A DNA stretch of 64,000 nucleotides from Sphaerisporangium rhizosphaerae (GCF_042665155.1 NZ_JBHTCG010000008.1:1-64000); one strand, 5' to 3'; shown: positions 16,617 through 25,143, counted from the stretch's first letter. The notes: a model not told the origin generated them from the sequence alone. Numbers and translations: made by a program.

Positions 16617-17768
16617 TCACAACACGAGCTCCGGCAGCTCGACGCGGCGGCCCTCCGCCGAGGACCGCAGGCCCGACTCGGCGAGCTGCACGCCCCGCGC
16701 GCCGGACAGGAAGTCGTAGGGGAAGGGGGTGTCCTCCACCACCGATCGCACGAACATCTCCCACTGCGCCTTGAAGCCGTTGCCGAACTCCTCGTTGTCC
16801 GGGACCTCCTGCCAGTCGTCGCGGAAACGGTGGGCGACCGGCACGTCGGGGTTCCACACCGGTTTGGGGGTGACGGCGCGGTGCTGGACGCGGCAGCCGC
16901 GCAGCCCGGCGACGGCGCTGCCCTCGGTGCCGTCCACCTGGAACCGCACCAGCTCGTCGCGGTCGACCCGGACGCACCAGGAGGAGTTGATCTGCGCGAC
17001 CACGCCGCCGGCCAGCTCGAAGATGCCGTAGGCGGCGTCGTCGGCCGTGGCGCGGTAGGCGCGGCCCGCCTCGTCGACGCGTTCGGGGATGTGGGTGGCC
17101 ACCCGTGCGGTGACCGCCTCCACCCGGCCGAACAGGTTCTCAAGGACGTAGGACCAGTGGCAGAACATGTCCAGGGTGATGCCGCCGCCGTCCTCGGCGC
17201 GGTAGTTCCACGACGGGCGCTGGGCGGGCTGCCAGTCGCCTTCGAACACCCAGTAGCCGAACTCGCCGCGCACCGACAGCACGCGCCCGAAGAAGCCCCC
17301 GTCCAGCAGCCGCCTGAGCTTGAGCAGGCCCGGCAGGAACAGCTTGTCCTGGACGACGCCGCCCCGCACCCCGGCACGCGCGGCCAGCCGGGCCAGCTCG
17401 ACGGCCTCCTGCGTCGTCGCCGCCGTCGGCTTCTCGGTGTAGACGTGCTTGCCGGCCTCGATCGCCCGGGTGATGGCCGCCACCCGCGCCGGGGTGACCT
17501 GTGCGTCGAAGTACACCTCGTTGTCCGGGTCGCGCAGCGCGCCCGCGAGGTCGGTGGTCCAGCTCTTGAGGTTGTGCCGCTCGCAGATCTCGCGCAGCTT
17601 GGCCGCGCTGCGGCCGGCCAGCACCGGTTCCAGCAGCACCCGGTCACCACCGGACAGGGCGACGCCGCCCTCGTCGTTGATGGCCAGGATCGAGCGGACC
17701 AGGTGCTGGCGGTACCCCATGCGGCCGGTGACGCCGTTCAGCACGACGCCCAGGGACCGTGTCGTCAC
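16617..17768 (-). CDS. Gfo/Idh/MocA family oxidoreductase
   Basis: 383 residues. An N-terminal Rossmann fold begins 'VTTRSLGVVLNGVTGRMGYR', and the family-defining EKP motif is at 112-114 ('YTEKPTA'), with the Lys expected to act in hydride transfer. The C-terminal alpha/beta domain contains 'GGGITLDMFCHW' near 200. These enzymes are NAD(P)-dependent sugar, inositol or sugar-acid dehydrogenases. GTG 17768 was chosen because AGGAGG lies 7 bp upstream; the frame stays open to 17852 but that would run through the operator. First gene of the operon, 69 bp below a perfect LacI-type operator. Confidence 0.87.
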   Translation of the reverse strand: MTTRSLGVVLNGVTGRMGYRQHLVRSILAINDEGGVALSGGDRVLLEPVLAGRSAAKLREICERHNLKSWTTDLAGALRDPDNEVYFDAQVTPARVAAITRAIEAGKHVYTEKPTAATTQEAVELARLAARAGVRGGVVQDKLFLPGLLKLRRLLDGGFFGRVLSVRGEFGYWVFEGDWQPAQRPSWNYRAEDGGGITLDMFCHWSYVLENLFGRVEAVTARVATHIPERVDEAGRAYRATADDAAYGIFELAGGVVAQINSSWCVRVDRDELVRFQVDGTEGSAVAGLRGCRVQHRAVTPKPVWNPDVPVAHRFRDDWQEVPDNEEFGNGFKAQWEMFVRSVVEDTPFPYDFLSGARGVQLAESGLRSSAEGRRVELPELVL

Positions 17769-17836
17769 CCCGAACCCTCCTTGCCTCTTCAACGGTAGGA
17801 GAAGGCGCTGCCGGCATCGATGCGGGTCAAGGCTGC

Positions 17837-17850
17837 GGAAAGCGCTTTCC
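17837..17850 (-). promoter_or_regulatory. LacI-family operator
   Basis: GGAAAGCGCTTTCC is a perfect 14-bp palindrome with the central CG flanked by the AAGCGCTT core typical of LacI/GalR-family operators. It lies 69 bp upstream of the GTG start of the three-gene sugar operon. No LacI-family gene lies in the window, so the repressor is encoded elsewhere. Confidence 0.8.
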
Positions 17851-17969
17851 ATGGCACCTTAGATTCCCGTTCCCGGATGGTCAAGAACGCCGCCGCGCCC
17901 TCGACCGCCGTGGACGCCGCCGGTTTCGGTTTGCGCGGATCGAGATCGGCGGTATCGTAGAGGAACCGA

Positions 17970-18043
17970 CGCGGGGTGGAGCAGCTCGGTAGCTCGCTGG
18001 GCTCATAACCCAGAGGTCGCAGGTTCAAATCCTGCCCCCGCTA
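17970..18043 (+). tRNA. Initiator tRNA-fMet (CAT)
   Basis: A 74-nt cloverleaf: acceptor GCGGGG pairs with CCCCGC; the D arm GAGCAGCTCGGTAGCTC follows; the anticodon loop CTCATAA sits on a stem with three G-C pairs (GGG/CCC); the T arm is GCAGG-TTCAAAT-CCTGC. The unpaired first base (C1 opposite T72) and the three G-C pairs mark it as initiator rather than elongator Met. The 3' CCA is not encoded. A strong terminator follows. Confidence 0.95.
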
Positions 18044-18049
18044 CAAAGA

Positions 18050-18090
18050 GAAGGCCCTGGACGACCGGCACGCCGGCGACCAGGGCCTTC
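18050..18090 (+). terminator. Terminator of the initiator tRNA
   Basis: GAAGGCCCTGG (18050-18060) and CCAGGGCCTTC (18080-18090) form an 11-bp perfect stem 6 bp past the tRNA; the loop holds a second short GC hairpin. Confidence 0.8.
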
Positions 18091-18377
18091 GTCGTTCCCG
18101 CCCTCCCGCCGGCCACCGCGCCTTCCCTCTGAGGGGCCTGCTCGTGACCGCGCCGGTCGCCCACCGGTCCACGCCCGGCCGGCGGTCCGGCCTCGGCGGC
18201 AGGCCGGGCAGCGCGGACTCTTCCCCGTCTCCAAGACCTGCCGTCACGTCCGATGAGGCGCCTTTTGGTCGCACGTCCCCGCCCACTCCGTCATGCGCAC
18301 ACGCGCCACCGTGCGTGCGGTCGTCGTGGCGTCCGGCGGGGTGCCGCGCGGCGGGGCTGGAAGCTACGATGAGCCTG

Positions 18378-18412
18378 TTCCGCATATCAAACTTAAGTTC
18401 CACATATTGGAA
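18378..18412 (+). promoter_or_regulatory. Paired IclR-type operator upstream of the dehydratase
   Basis: TTCCACATATTGGAA (18398-18412) is a TTCCA-N5-TGGAA palindrome ending 7 bp before the dehydratase ATG. A weaker version, TTCCGCATATCAAAC (18378-18392), starts exactly 20 bp upstream. The same arrangement recurs at the IclR gene start (23284-23318). The rest of the gap (18091-18377) shows no gene. Confidence 0.6.
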
Positions 18413-18419
18413 TAGGGCG

Positions 18420-20135
18420 ATGGCTGATCTTCGCAGTGCACAGTGGTACGCCGGAAACGACCGCAATGCCTACATCCACCGCGCCTGGATGCGCCGAGGC
18501 GTGCCCGGCACCGCGTTCGAGGGGCGGCCGCAGATCGCGATCGCCAACTCCGCCTCCGACCTGACCCCGTGCAACAGCCACCTCAACGAGGTGGCCGAGA
18601 GCGTCAAGCAGGGCATCTGGGAGGCCGGCGGCGTGCCGCTCAACCTGCCGGTGGTGTCGCTCGGCGAGACGCAGGTGCGCCCCACCGCGATGCTGTGGCG
18701 GAACATGGCGGCGATGGCCACCGAGGAGATGCTGCGCGCCAACCCGATCGACGGGGTGGTGCTGCTCGGCGGCTGCGACAAGACCATCCCGTCGCTGCTG
18801 ATGGCCGCGGCCTCGGTGGACCTGCCGGCGGTGGTGGTGCCCGGCGGTCCCATGCTGACCGGCACCTTCCGCGGAGTGCCGCTGGGCTGCGGCACCGACG
18901 TGTGGCGGCTGAGCGAGGAGGTGCGCGCCGGCACGCTGTCGGAGCAGGCGTTCATGGACTCCGAATCCTCGATGATCCGCAGCCGCGGGCACTGCAACAC
19001 GATGGGCACCGCCTCCACCATGGGCCTGCTCGCCGAGGTCCTCGGCACCACCCTTCCGGGCACCGCCGGCCTGCCCGCCCCCGACAGCCGGCTGCTGGCC
19101 CGCGCGCACGAGACCGGCCGCCTGATCGTGGAGATGGTCGCCGAGGAGCGCCGGCCCAGCCGGGTGCTGAGCAGCGGTTCGTTCCGCAACGCGATCATCG
19201 CGCTGGCCGCGCTGGGCGGGTCCACCAACGCCGTGGTGCACCTGCTGGCGATCGCCGGCCGCCTCGGCATCCCGCTCACCCTGGACGACTTCGACGAGGT
19301 GGGCGCCGGCGTGCCGCTGCTGGTGGACCTCCAGCCCGCCGGACGGCACCTGATGGAGGACCTGCACCGCGCGGGCGGCCTGCACGCCGTGCTGCGGGAG
19401 GTGGTGGACCTGCTGGACCAGGACGCCCTCACCGTCACCGGCCGGCCGCTGGTCGACTACCTGCCCGAGGCGCAGATCTGGGACCGCGAGGTCATCCGCG
19501 GCCGCGGCGAGCCGTTGCAGGGCGAGGCCGGCATCGCCGTGCTCCGCGGCAACCTCGCCCCGCAGGGGGCCATCATCAAGCCGGCCGCCGCCTCCCCCCA
19601 CCTGCTCCGCCACCGGGGGCGGGCCGTCGTCTTCGACTCCATCGAGGACTTCCACGCGCGCATCGATGATCCCGAGTTGGACGTGGACGCCGACTCGGTG
19701 CTGGTGCTGCGCGGATGCGGGCCGAAGGGGTACCCGGGCATGCCGGAGGTGTCCAACATGCCGCTGCCCGCCAAGCTCCTCAAGGAGGGCGTGCGCGACA
19801 TGGTGCGCGTGTGCGACGGGCGGATGAGCGGCACCGCGTACGGCACGGTGGTGCTGCACGTCGCCCCCGAGGCGGCCGCCGGAGGTCCGCTGGCCCGCGT
19901 CCGCACCGGCGACTGGGTCACCCTCGACGTGGAGGCCAGGCGCATCGACATCGACGTGCCGCAGGAGGAGCTCGACGCCCGGGCGCCGTCGCAGGCGATG
20001 ACCGACGGCCTGGCCCGGCCGCGCCGCGGCTGGGAGGAGCTGTACGTGCGCACGGTGATGGGCGCCGACACCGGCGCCGACCAGGACTTCCTGCTCGGGT
20101 CCAGCGGCCACGAGGTCTCCCGCGAGTCGCACTGA
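18420..20135 (+). CDS. IlvD/Edd-family sugar-acid dehydratase (arabinonate dehydratase type)
   Basis: 571 residues, the length of L-arabinonate/D-xylonate dehydratases. The three Cys expected to bind an Fe-S cluster are C51 ('TPCNSH'), C119 ('GGCDKTIPS') and C192 ('GHCNTMGTAST'), and K121 is the metal-proximal Lys of the family. Starts at ATG 18420 with AGGG 4 bp upstream; longer frames lack homology. It faces two alcohol dehydrogenases and an IclR regulator with which it shares operator sequences. Likely converts an aldonate to a 2-keto-3-deoxy acid in non-phosphorylative sugar breakdown; the exact acid is unknown. Dihydroxy-acid dehydratase is less likely on context. Confidence 0.87.
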   Translation: MADLRSAQWYAGNDRNAYIHRAWMRRGVPGTAFEGRPQIAIANSASDLTPCNSHLNEVAESVKQGIWEAGGVPLNLPVVSLGETQVRPTAMLWRNMAAMATEEMLRANPIDGVVLLGGCDKTIPSLLMAAASVDLPAVVVPGGPMLTGTFRGVPLGCGTDVWRLSEEVRAGTLSEQAFMDSESSMIRSRGHCNTMGTASTMGLLAEVLGTTLPGTAGLPAPDSRLLARAHETGRLIVEMVAEERRPSRVLSSGSFRNAIIALAALGGSTNAVVHLLAIAGRLGIPLTLDDFDEVGAGVPLLVDLQPAGRHLMEDLHRAGGLHAVLREVVDLLDQDALTVTGRPLVDYLPEAQIWDREVIRGRGEPLQGEAGIAVLRGNLAPQGAIIKPAAASPHLLRHRGRAVVFDSIEDFHARIDDPELDVDADSVLVLRGCGPKGYPGMPEVSNMPLPAKLLKEGVRDMVRVCDGRMSGTAYGTVVLHVAPEAAAGGPLARVRTGDWVTLDVEARRIDIDVPQEELDARAPSQAMTDGLARPRRGWEELYVRTVMGADTGADQDFLLGSSGHEVSRESH

Positions 20136-20153
20136 CCCCTGGCCCGCCCCGCT

Positions 20154-20173
20154 CCGCCCCGTCACCGGGGCGG
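20154..20173. terminator. Bidirectional terminator
   Basis: CCGCCCCG-TCAC-CGGGGCGG, an 8-bp perfect stem between the convergent dehydratase and dehydrogenase stops; outer bases (GCT/GGC side) extend it imperfectly. Confidence 0.65.
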
Positions 20174-20233
20174 GGCGGCCGGGCGGCCGGAGAAGGTCAC
20201 CGGGTGCCGGGGGAGCCGTTGGGGAGCCCGGCC

Positions 20234-21307
20234 TCAGCCGGAGGGGTGGACCAGGACCTTGCTCGCCTTCAGTGTGCCGTCGGCCAGCGCGCGGAAGGTG
20301 CCGGGCGCCTGCTCCAGGCCGACGCGGCCCTCGATCAGCGGTTCCAGCTCCGCGGCGTGCGCGCCCGCCCACGCGGCGGTGTCACGGAACTCGGCCTCGC
20401 CGTAGGCGAAGCTGCCGATGACGGTGCGCTCCTCGGTGCTCACCGCGTACGCGGAGATCTCCACGCGCGGCGCCGCCATGCCGACCAGGACGACGCGCGC
20501 GCCGAGCGCGGAGACCTCGAAGGCGGCCTGCAGGGTGCGCGCCGACCCCACCGCGTCGATGACCACGTCGGCCGCCCCGCCGAGAGCGGCGACGACGCCC
20601 CCGGCGGACGGGATGGCCGGGTCATCGGTCGCGGACGGCGCGACAGGCGACGACACGGCGGCGGACGGCCCGGCCGGGTCGATGGCGGCGAAGCCCAGGC
20701 GGGTCAGCAGGGCGCGGCGGGCGGGGTCCAGTTCGCCGACCACGACGCCCGGGTTGCCGGCGCGGCGGGCGGCCAGGGCCACGGCCTGCCCGATCGGGCC
20801 GCCGCCGACCACGTACACCCTGTCCTGCGGTCGGAGGGCGGCGCGGCGCACGGCATGGTGGCCGACCGCGAGGGGCTCGACCAGCCCTCCGATCTCGGCC
20901 GGGACGCCTTCGGGCAGCGGGACGAGGTTGCGGGCGGGAGCGACCATGCGCTCGGCGAAGGCCGCGCTGATCTCCCGCCCGACACCGATCACCCGCCGGT
21001 CCGGGCAGCGCTGCGGCGTCCCGGCGGCGCAGGCGGCGCAGCCCCCGCAGCCGATCACCGGATTGACGGTGACCAGGGTGCCCGGACGGTGGGCACCCGT
21101 GCGGTCGCGCAGGACCCTGCCGACCGTCTCGTGCCCCATCACCTGCCCGGGGTGCCTGCGCCCGTTCTCGCCGGTGTAGCCGTGCAGGTCGGAGCCGCAG
21201 ATGCCGGTGGCGACGATCTCCAGCAGCGCGTCGCCGGGGCCGGGGACGGGTTCGGGGCGGTCCTCGACCGTCATCTCCCATGGCCCGTGGAACACCAGTG
21301 CGCGCAT
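20234..21307 (-). CDS. Zinc-dependent alcohol dehydrogenase (sorbitol/idonate type)
   Basis: 357-residue medium-chain dehydrogenase. Catalytic zinc ligands are C37 and H59-E60, structural zinc Cys are C87, C90, C93 and C101, and the nucleotide site is GGGPIG (168-173). It resembles polyol or L-idonate/threonine-type dehydrogenases. Residues about 211-237 are a Pro/Ser/Ala-rich insert in the cofactor domain absent from usual members. Last gene of a row on the minus strand with a second dehydrogenase and IclR; likely oxidises a sugar or alditol upstream of the sugar-acid dehydratase. Confidence 0.85.
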   Translation of the reverse strand: MRALVFHGPWEMTVEDRPEPVPGPGDALLEIVATGICGSDLHGYTGENGRRHPGQVMGHETVGRVLRDRTGAHRPGTLVTVNPVIGCGGCAACAAGTPQRCPDRRVIGVGREISAAFAERMVAPARNLVPLPEGVPAEIGGLVEPLAVGHHAVRRAALRPQDRVYVVGGGPIGQAVALAARRAGNPGVVVGELDPARRALLTRLGFAAIDPAGPSAAVSSPVAPSATDDPAIPSAGGVVAALGGAADVVIDAVGSARTLQAAFEVSALGARVVLVGMAAPRVEISAYAVSTEERTVIGSFAYGEAEFRDTAAWAGAHAAELEPLIEGRVGLEQAPGTFRALADGTLKASKVLVHPSG

Positions 21308-21326
21308 GTCTCCTCCTTCAGGTCAG

Positions 21327-21383
21327 GACGTGGCCGCCGTCACGCGTCCACGTACCGGGCACGACGTGGTCACCGTCACGCGT
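21327..21383. repeat. Two-copy direct repeat, 36-bp period
   Basis: GACGTGGCCGCCGTCACGCGT (21327-21347) recurs at 21363-21383 with 19 of 21 bases identical. Both lie in the 92-bp gap between the two dehydrogenase genes. It may be an incipient tandem repeat like the other gaps here, or a pair of protein-binding sites. Confidence 0.6.
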
Positions 21384-21399
21384 GCGCGGCGGGGCCCGG

Positions 21400-22413
21400 T
21401 CACCGGCGGGGGTCCACATGGACCTTGGGGGCGGGGGCCCACCCGGGCGGGCGGTGTCCGGCGAGCACGCCGGAGACCTCCTCCAGGGGCACGGTCGCGG
21501 CCACCAGCGGGCGCGGGTCCACCGCGCCCGAGGCGTACAGCTCGATCGTCTCGGCCATGCCGCCGAAGCCGCTGAGCACCCCGACGGCGGTGACGTCCTT
21601 CAGCGCGACGGCCCTGCTGTCGACCAGGCTCGCCCCGGAGGACAGGCCGATGAACACCACCCGCCGCCCCGGTTCGACCAGGTCCACGGCGAGCGCGGGC
21701 AGCGCTGGAGCGCCTGAGGCGTCGATCACGGCGTCGAAGCGCAGGCGGGGCAGCGTCTCGCGGGTCCAGACGTGCGCGAAGCCGAGGGAGCGGGCGAAGT
21801 CCAGGGACGGGGCGGCGAGGCCGAGCAGGTGCACCTCGGCGCCCCGGGCGGCGGCGATCTGGGCGGCGAGCAGGCCGATCGTGCCCGGGCCCATGACCAG
21901 CAGCCGCTCCCCCGGCTCCAGCGCCGCGCCGCGGACGGCGCGCAGCGCGTTGCCGCCCGGCTCGGCGAGCGCGCCGAGCGCCGGGTCCATGCCGTCGGGC
22001 AGGGGGTGCAGCGCCGTCACCGGCACGGGCAGCCTCTCGGCGAGGGCGCCGGGCCATCCGTTGCGGATGCCGACCTCGTACCGGTCGGCGCACACGTGGC
22101 GGCGTCCGCTCGCGCACCGGTCGCAGCGCCCGCAGCCGAGCATGGTGTCGCCGGTGACCCTGCGGCCGAGCCAGGACGGCTCGACGCCGTCGCCGAGGAC
22201 GCGCACGACGCCGCACCATTCGTGGCCGATGCGGACGGGGTAGCGGGCCTGGCCGTTGTGCAGGTAGGACATGTGGCCGGTGAGGAACTCCATGTCGGTG
22301 CCGCACACTCCGGCCCGTTCGACCTCGACGACCACCTCGCCGGGGCGCGGCTCGGGCGGCGCGACGTCACGCACGGCGGACGCGCCGGGACCGGTGACGA
22401 CGAAGGCGCGCAT
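21400..22413 (-). CDS. Zinc-dependent alcohol dehydrogenase, second copy
   Basis: 337-residue medium-chain dehydrogenase. C37 and H64-E65 are catalytic zinc ligands; C94, C97, C100 and C108 are structural zinc ligands; GPGTIG near 170 binds the nucleotide. It shares architecture with the downstream dehydrogenase but differs through most of its sequence, so the two are not a recent duplication. Located between IclR and the other dehydrogenase on the same strand. Likely role: sugar, aldose or polyol oxidation in the pathway that includes the sugar-acid dehydratase. Confidence 0.85.
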   Translation of the reverse strand: MRAFVVTGPGASAVRDVAPPEPRPGEVVVEVERAGVCGTDMEFLTGHMSYLHNGQARYPVRIGHEWCGVVRVLGDGVEPSWLGRRVTGDTMLGCGRCDRCASGRRHVCADRYEVGIRNGWPGALAERLPVPVTALHPLPDGMDPALGALAEPGGNALRAVRGAALEPGERLLVMGPGTIGLLAAQIAAARGAEVHLLGLAAPSLDFARSLGFAHVWTRETLPRLRFDAVIDASGAPALPALAVDLVEPGRRVVFIGLSSGASLVDSRAVALKDVTAVGVLSGFGGMAETIELYASGAVDPRPLVAATVPLEEVSGVLAGHRPPGWAPAPKVHVDPRR

Positions 22414-22493
22414 CTCTCACCGCCCCGGCGTGGCCCGCGGGCCTGGACGGCGCCCACGATGGCGGCGGGACGGTGCCTTGGGGCGGCCGGGGG

Positions 22494-23291
22494 TCATCGC
22501 GGGGTCTCGTGTTCGGCGACCATCGCGCGGATGGCGGGCACCTGCTCGACCAGCCGGCTGAGGGACGTGCGGTAGGCGGGCGCCGAGACGCTGACCGCGC
22601 CGCTCGGCACGGTCGGGGAGGTCAGGAAGGCGGGGACGGCGACGCAGACGATGCCGGGCTCGTTCTCCTGGTCGTCGATGGCGTACCCCCGCTCGCGGGT
22701 GGCGCGCAGTTCGGCGGCCAGCGCCCGCGCGGTGGTGACGGTGTTGCCGGTGCGACGCTCGAGTGACCGCCCGCCGGCCCAGGCGGCGACGACGGCGTCG
22801 TCGGGCAGCGCGTGGGACAGGAGCATCTTGCCCACGGCGGTGCAGTGGGCGGGGTTGCGCCCGCCGACCGTGGAGGTCAGCTTGACGGCGCCGAGCGGCG
22901 GGTCGGCCTTGGACCGGTAGACGACCGTGGCGCCGTCCAGGATGGCGTAGTGCGCGGTCTCGCCGTAGCGCTCGGCCAGGGAGTGCAGCACAGGCCCGAC
23001 GCGGACGTGGTCGGGGCGCGCCTCGTGGTGGGCGAAGGCCAGGCGGAGGAACTCGTCGCCCAGCACGTAGTGGCCGCGGCCGTTCCTGGTGGCGAAGCCG
23101 AAGCGCGCCAGCGAGGCCAGCGCGCGGTGGACCGTGGGCTTGGGGCTCGCGGCCGCGCGGGCCATCTCCTCGAGCGTGACGCCGTCGGGGTGGCGGGCCA
23201 GCTCGGCGAGGATGGCGAGCACGCGGCCGGCGCCGACGAGGCGTCCGGCGTCCTCGCCCGTCGTGTCGCCGTCGTCCACCACGTTCCACAT
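22494..23291 (-). CDS. IclR-family transcriptional regulator
   Basis: 265 residues. A winged helix-turn-helix (about 18-80, 'VTLEEMARAAASPKPTVHRA') precedes an IclR effector-binding domain (about 95-255, 'GGRNPAHCTAVGKMLLSHAL'). It starts 17 bp after the RNase Z stop codon. Its own promoter region holds the paired motif also found before the sugar-acid dehydratase, so I infer it controls itself, the dehydratase and probably the two downstream dehydrogenases, with a sugar acid as likely effector. No strong Shine-Dalgarno sequence precedes the ATG. Confidence 0.9.
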   Translation of the reverse strand: MWNVVDDGDTTGEDAGRLVGAGRVLAILAELARHPDGVTLEEMARAAASPKPTVHRALASLARFGFATRNGRGHYVLGDEFLRLAFAHHEARPDHVRVGPVLHSLAERYGETAHYAILDGATVVYRSKADPPLGAVKLTSTVGGRNPAHCTAVGKMLLSHALPDDAVVAAWAGGRSLERRTGNTVTTARALAAELRATRERGYAIDDQENEPGIVCVAVPAFLTSPTVPSGAVSVSAPAYRTSLSRLVEQVPAIRAMVAEHETPR

Positions 23292-23318
23292 GGTAGACCA
23301 CTATTTCACTATTTGGAA
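23284..23318 (-). promoter_or_regulatory. Paired IclR-type operator at the regulator's own start
   Basis: On the plus strand TTTCACTATTTGGAA (23304-23318) is TTCCA-N5-TGGAA with one mismatch, and TTCCACATGG begins at 23284, exactly 20 bp away. The site covers the IclR start codon and the RNase Z stop codon. Same spacing as at 18378-18412. Confidence 0.55.
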
Positions 23319-24247
23319 CTCAGGTCGCCGGCTCGGCGGCGGGACGGCACGGGGACGCGGGTGAGGTCCTCGGCGACGACGATCTCGCCGGCGAAGTGGC
23401 GGGCCGCCTGGGCGCCGAACAGCGCGGGGTCGCTGTAGCGCTGGGAGAAGTGGGTGAGCACCAGGCGCCGCACCCCGCACTCACGGGCCACGCGACCGGC
23501 CTCGCCCGCCGTGAGGTGGCCGAAGTCGCGGGCCAGGCGGGCGTCCTGGTCCAGGAACGTCGACTCGATCACCAGCAGGTCGGCGCCGTCGGCCAGGGCG
23601 AACACCCCCTCGCACAGCCGGGTGTCCATGACGAAGGCGAACCGCTGGCCCGGCCGGGGCACGCTGACCTCCTCCAGCGTGACCGTGCGCCCGCCGGCGC
23701 GGAGCGAGCCCTCGCGCTGCAGCTCGCCCACGCGCGGGCCGGAGATGCCGTGCCGGCGCAGCCGTTCGGGCAGCATCCGGCACCCGTCCGGCTCGACCAG
23801 CCGGTACCCGAACGCGGGCACCGGGTGGTCCAGGGGATGGGCCTCCAGACGGCCGGACCGGTCCGCCGCGATCACGCCCGGCGACACGACCGGCTGCGCG
23901 ATCACCGTGGCGGTCTCGTGGTAGGAACTGGCGTGGCGCAGCCGGGCGAAGTAGTCGGCGCCCGACGCGGGGAAGTGGGCGTACACCGGGTGCGGGACGC
24001 GGTCCAGGGACATGCGCTGGATCACGCCGGGCACCCCGAGGCAGTGGTCGCCGTGGAAGTGGCTGATCAGGATGCGGTTCACGTCGGTCGCGGCGACCCC
24101 CGCCATGATCATCTGGCGCTGGGTGCCCTCGCCCGGGTCGAACAGCAGGCCCACGCCGTCCCAGCGCAGCAGGTAGCCGTTGTGGTTGCGGCGCCGGGTG
24201 GGCGTCTGGCTGCCCGTCCCGAGCACGACGAGTTCGCGCGAGGACAC
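23309..24247 (-). CDS. rnz: Ribonuclease Z
   Basis: 312-residue metallo-beta-lactamase fold enzyme. HFHGDH at 63-68 is the main zinc motif; further ligands are in 'FVMDTRLCE' and 'LVLTHFSQRY'; the 'GTGSQTPTRRRNHNGYLL' N-terminus is typical of RNase Z. It cleaves the 3' trailer of tRNA precursors that lack an encoded CCA, which fits the initiator tRNA in this window. GTG 24247 lies 8 bp after the stop of the hydrolase gene and lacks a strong Shine-Dalgarno sequence, suggesting translational coupling. Length agrees with the short (bacterial) form. Confidence 0.92.
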   Translation of the reverse strand: MSSRELVVLGTGSQTPTRRRNHNGYLLRWDGVGLLFDPGEGTQRQMIMAGVAATDVNRILISHFHGDHCLGVPGVIQRMSLDRVPHPVYAHFPASGADYFARLRHASSYHETATVIAQPVVSPGVIAADRSGRLEAHPLDHPVPAFGYRLVEPDGCRMLPERLRRHGISGPRVGELQREGSLRAGGRTVTLEEVSVPRPGQRFAFVMDTRLCEGVFALADGADLLVIESTFLDQDARLARDFGHLTAGEAGRVARECGVRRLVLTHFSQRYSDPALFGAQAARHFAGEIVVAEDLTRVPVPSRRRAGDLSSK

Positions 24248-24255
24248 CGGCCGGC

Positions 24256-25143
24256 CTACAGGTGCCCGGCGAGGAACCGGGCCGTCGCCTCGACGGCCTG
24301 GGTGACGTAGGGCTCGGTGTCGTACAGGTCGATGTGGAGCTTGGCGTCCAGCCAGACGATCTGCTTCGGCTCGCCCATGCGCTTGTAGGCCTCCTCGGCG
24401 CCCTCGGGCGAGCAGAAGCGGTCGACGACGCCGTGCACGATCAGCCCCGGCTTGGGCGACAGGAAGTCGGCGCCCATCATGTTGTCCACGGTGATCAGCT
24501 CGCGGATCGACGCGCGGGTGACCTCGTTCACCCACGAGGACGCCGCGGAGCGCTCGGTGCCGTAGTAGGCGAACGGCTCCTCGCCCGGCATGGCCGCCTC
24601 GCCCGACTCGGCCACCGCGGGGATGTACTCGACCGCGCCGCCGCGGTCCTGCCGTTCGAGGGCCTCGGTGAGGGACGCCAGCGCCTGCTGGTAGCCCTGG
24701 TCGGTCATGCCCGACCGCATGGCGTAGGGGTCGTTGTAGGCCCCGGCGATGCCCACGAAGACCTTGACCCGCGGGTCGAAGGCGGCGAAGCGGAGGGCGT
24801 ACCCCGCGCCGAGGCAGATGCCGACGGCCCCGATCCGGCCGCCGTCCACCGCGGGCAGGCCGCGCAGGAAGGAGACGGCGGCGCGCAGGTCGCGCAGTTT
24901 GCCCTGCGGGTCCTCCTGCCGCCGGGGCTCGCCCCCCGAGGCGCCGAAGCCGCGGTGGTCGAAGGCGAGCGTGAGGTAGCCGGCGTCCGCGAGCCTCGCG
25001 GCGTACAGGCCGGTCACCTGCTCTTTGACCCCGGTGAACGGACCGGTGAGCACCAGCGCCGGGTGGGGCCCGTCGCCGGGCGGGACGCGCAGGTCGCCGG
25101 CGAGCGTGACGCCGTCGGCCTGGAACTGAACGTGATCGGCCAT
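24256..25143 (-). CDS. Alpha/beta hydrolase with Cys nucleophile (dienelactone hydrolase-like)
   Basis: 295 residues. The nucleophile elbow is GICLGAG with C110, as in dienelactone hydrolases, rather than the GxSxG of esterases. An acidic residue follows the 'GLIVHGVVDRFCSPEGAE' strand and 'LDAKLHIDLYD' supplies the His. An N-terminal strand pair (1-35) precedes the fold. The ATG at 25143 is the start consistent with homologues; upstream in-frame starts exist. Preceded by a terminator hairpin and followed closely by rnz. Substrate unknown. Confidence 0.75.
   Translation of the reverse strand: MADHVQFQADGVTLAGDLRVPPGDGPHPALVLTGPFTGVKEQVTGLYAARLADAGYLTLAFDHRGFGASGGEPRRQEDPQGKLRDLRAAVSFLRGLPAVDGGRIGAVGICLGAGYALRFAAFDPRVKVFVGIAGAYNDPYAMRSGMTDQGYQQALASLTEALERQDRGGAVEYIPAVAESGEAAMPGEEPFAYYGTERSAASSWVNEVTRASIRELITVDNMMGADFLSPKPGLIVHGVVDRFCSPEGAEEAYKRMGEPKQIVWLDAKLHIDLYDTEPYVTQAVEATARFLAGHL

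Noticed and set aside
17769..17852. Longer N-terminus for the Gfo/Idh/MocA protein
   Set aside because: It would translate across the LacI operator and lacks homology; GTG 17768 has AGGAGG at ideal spacing.
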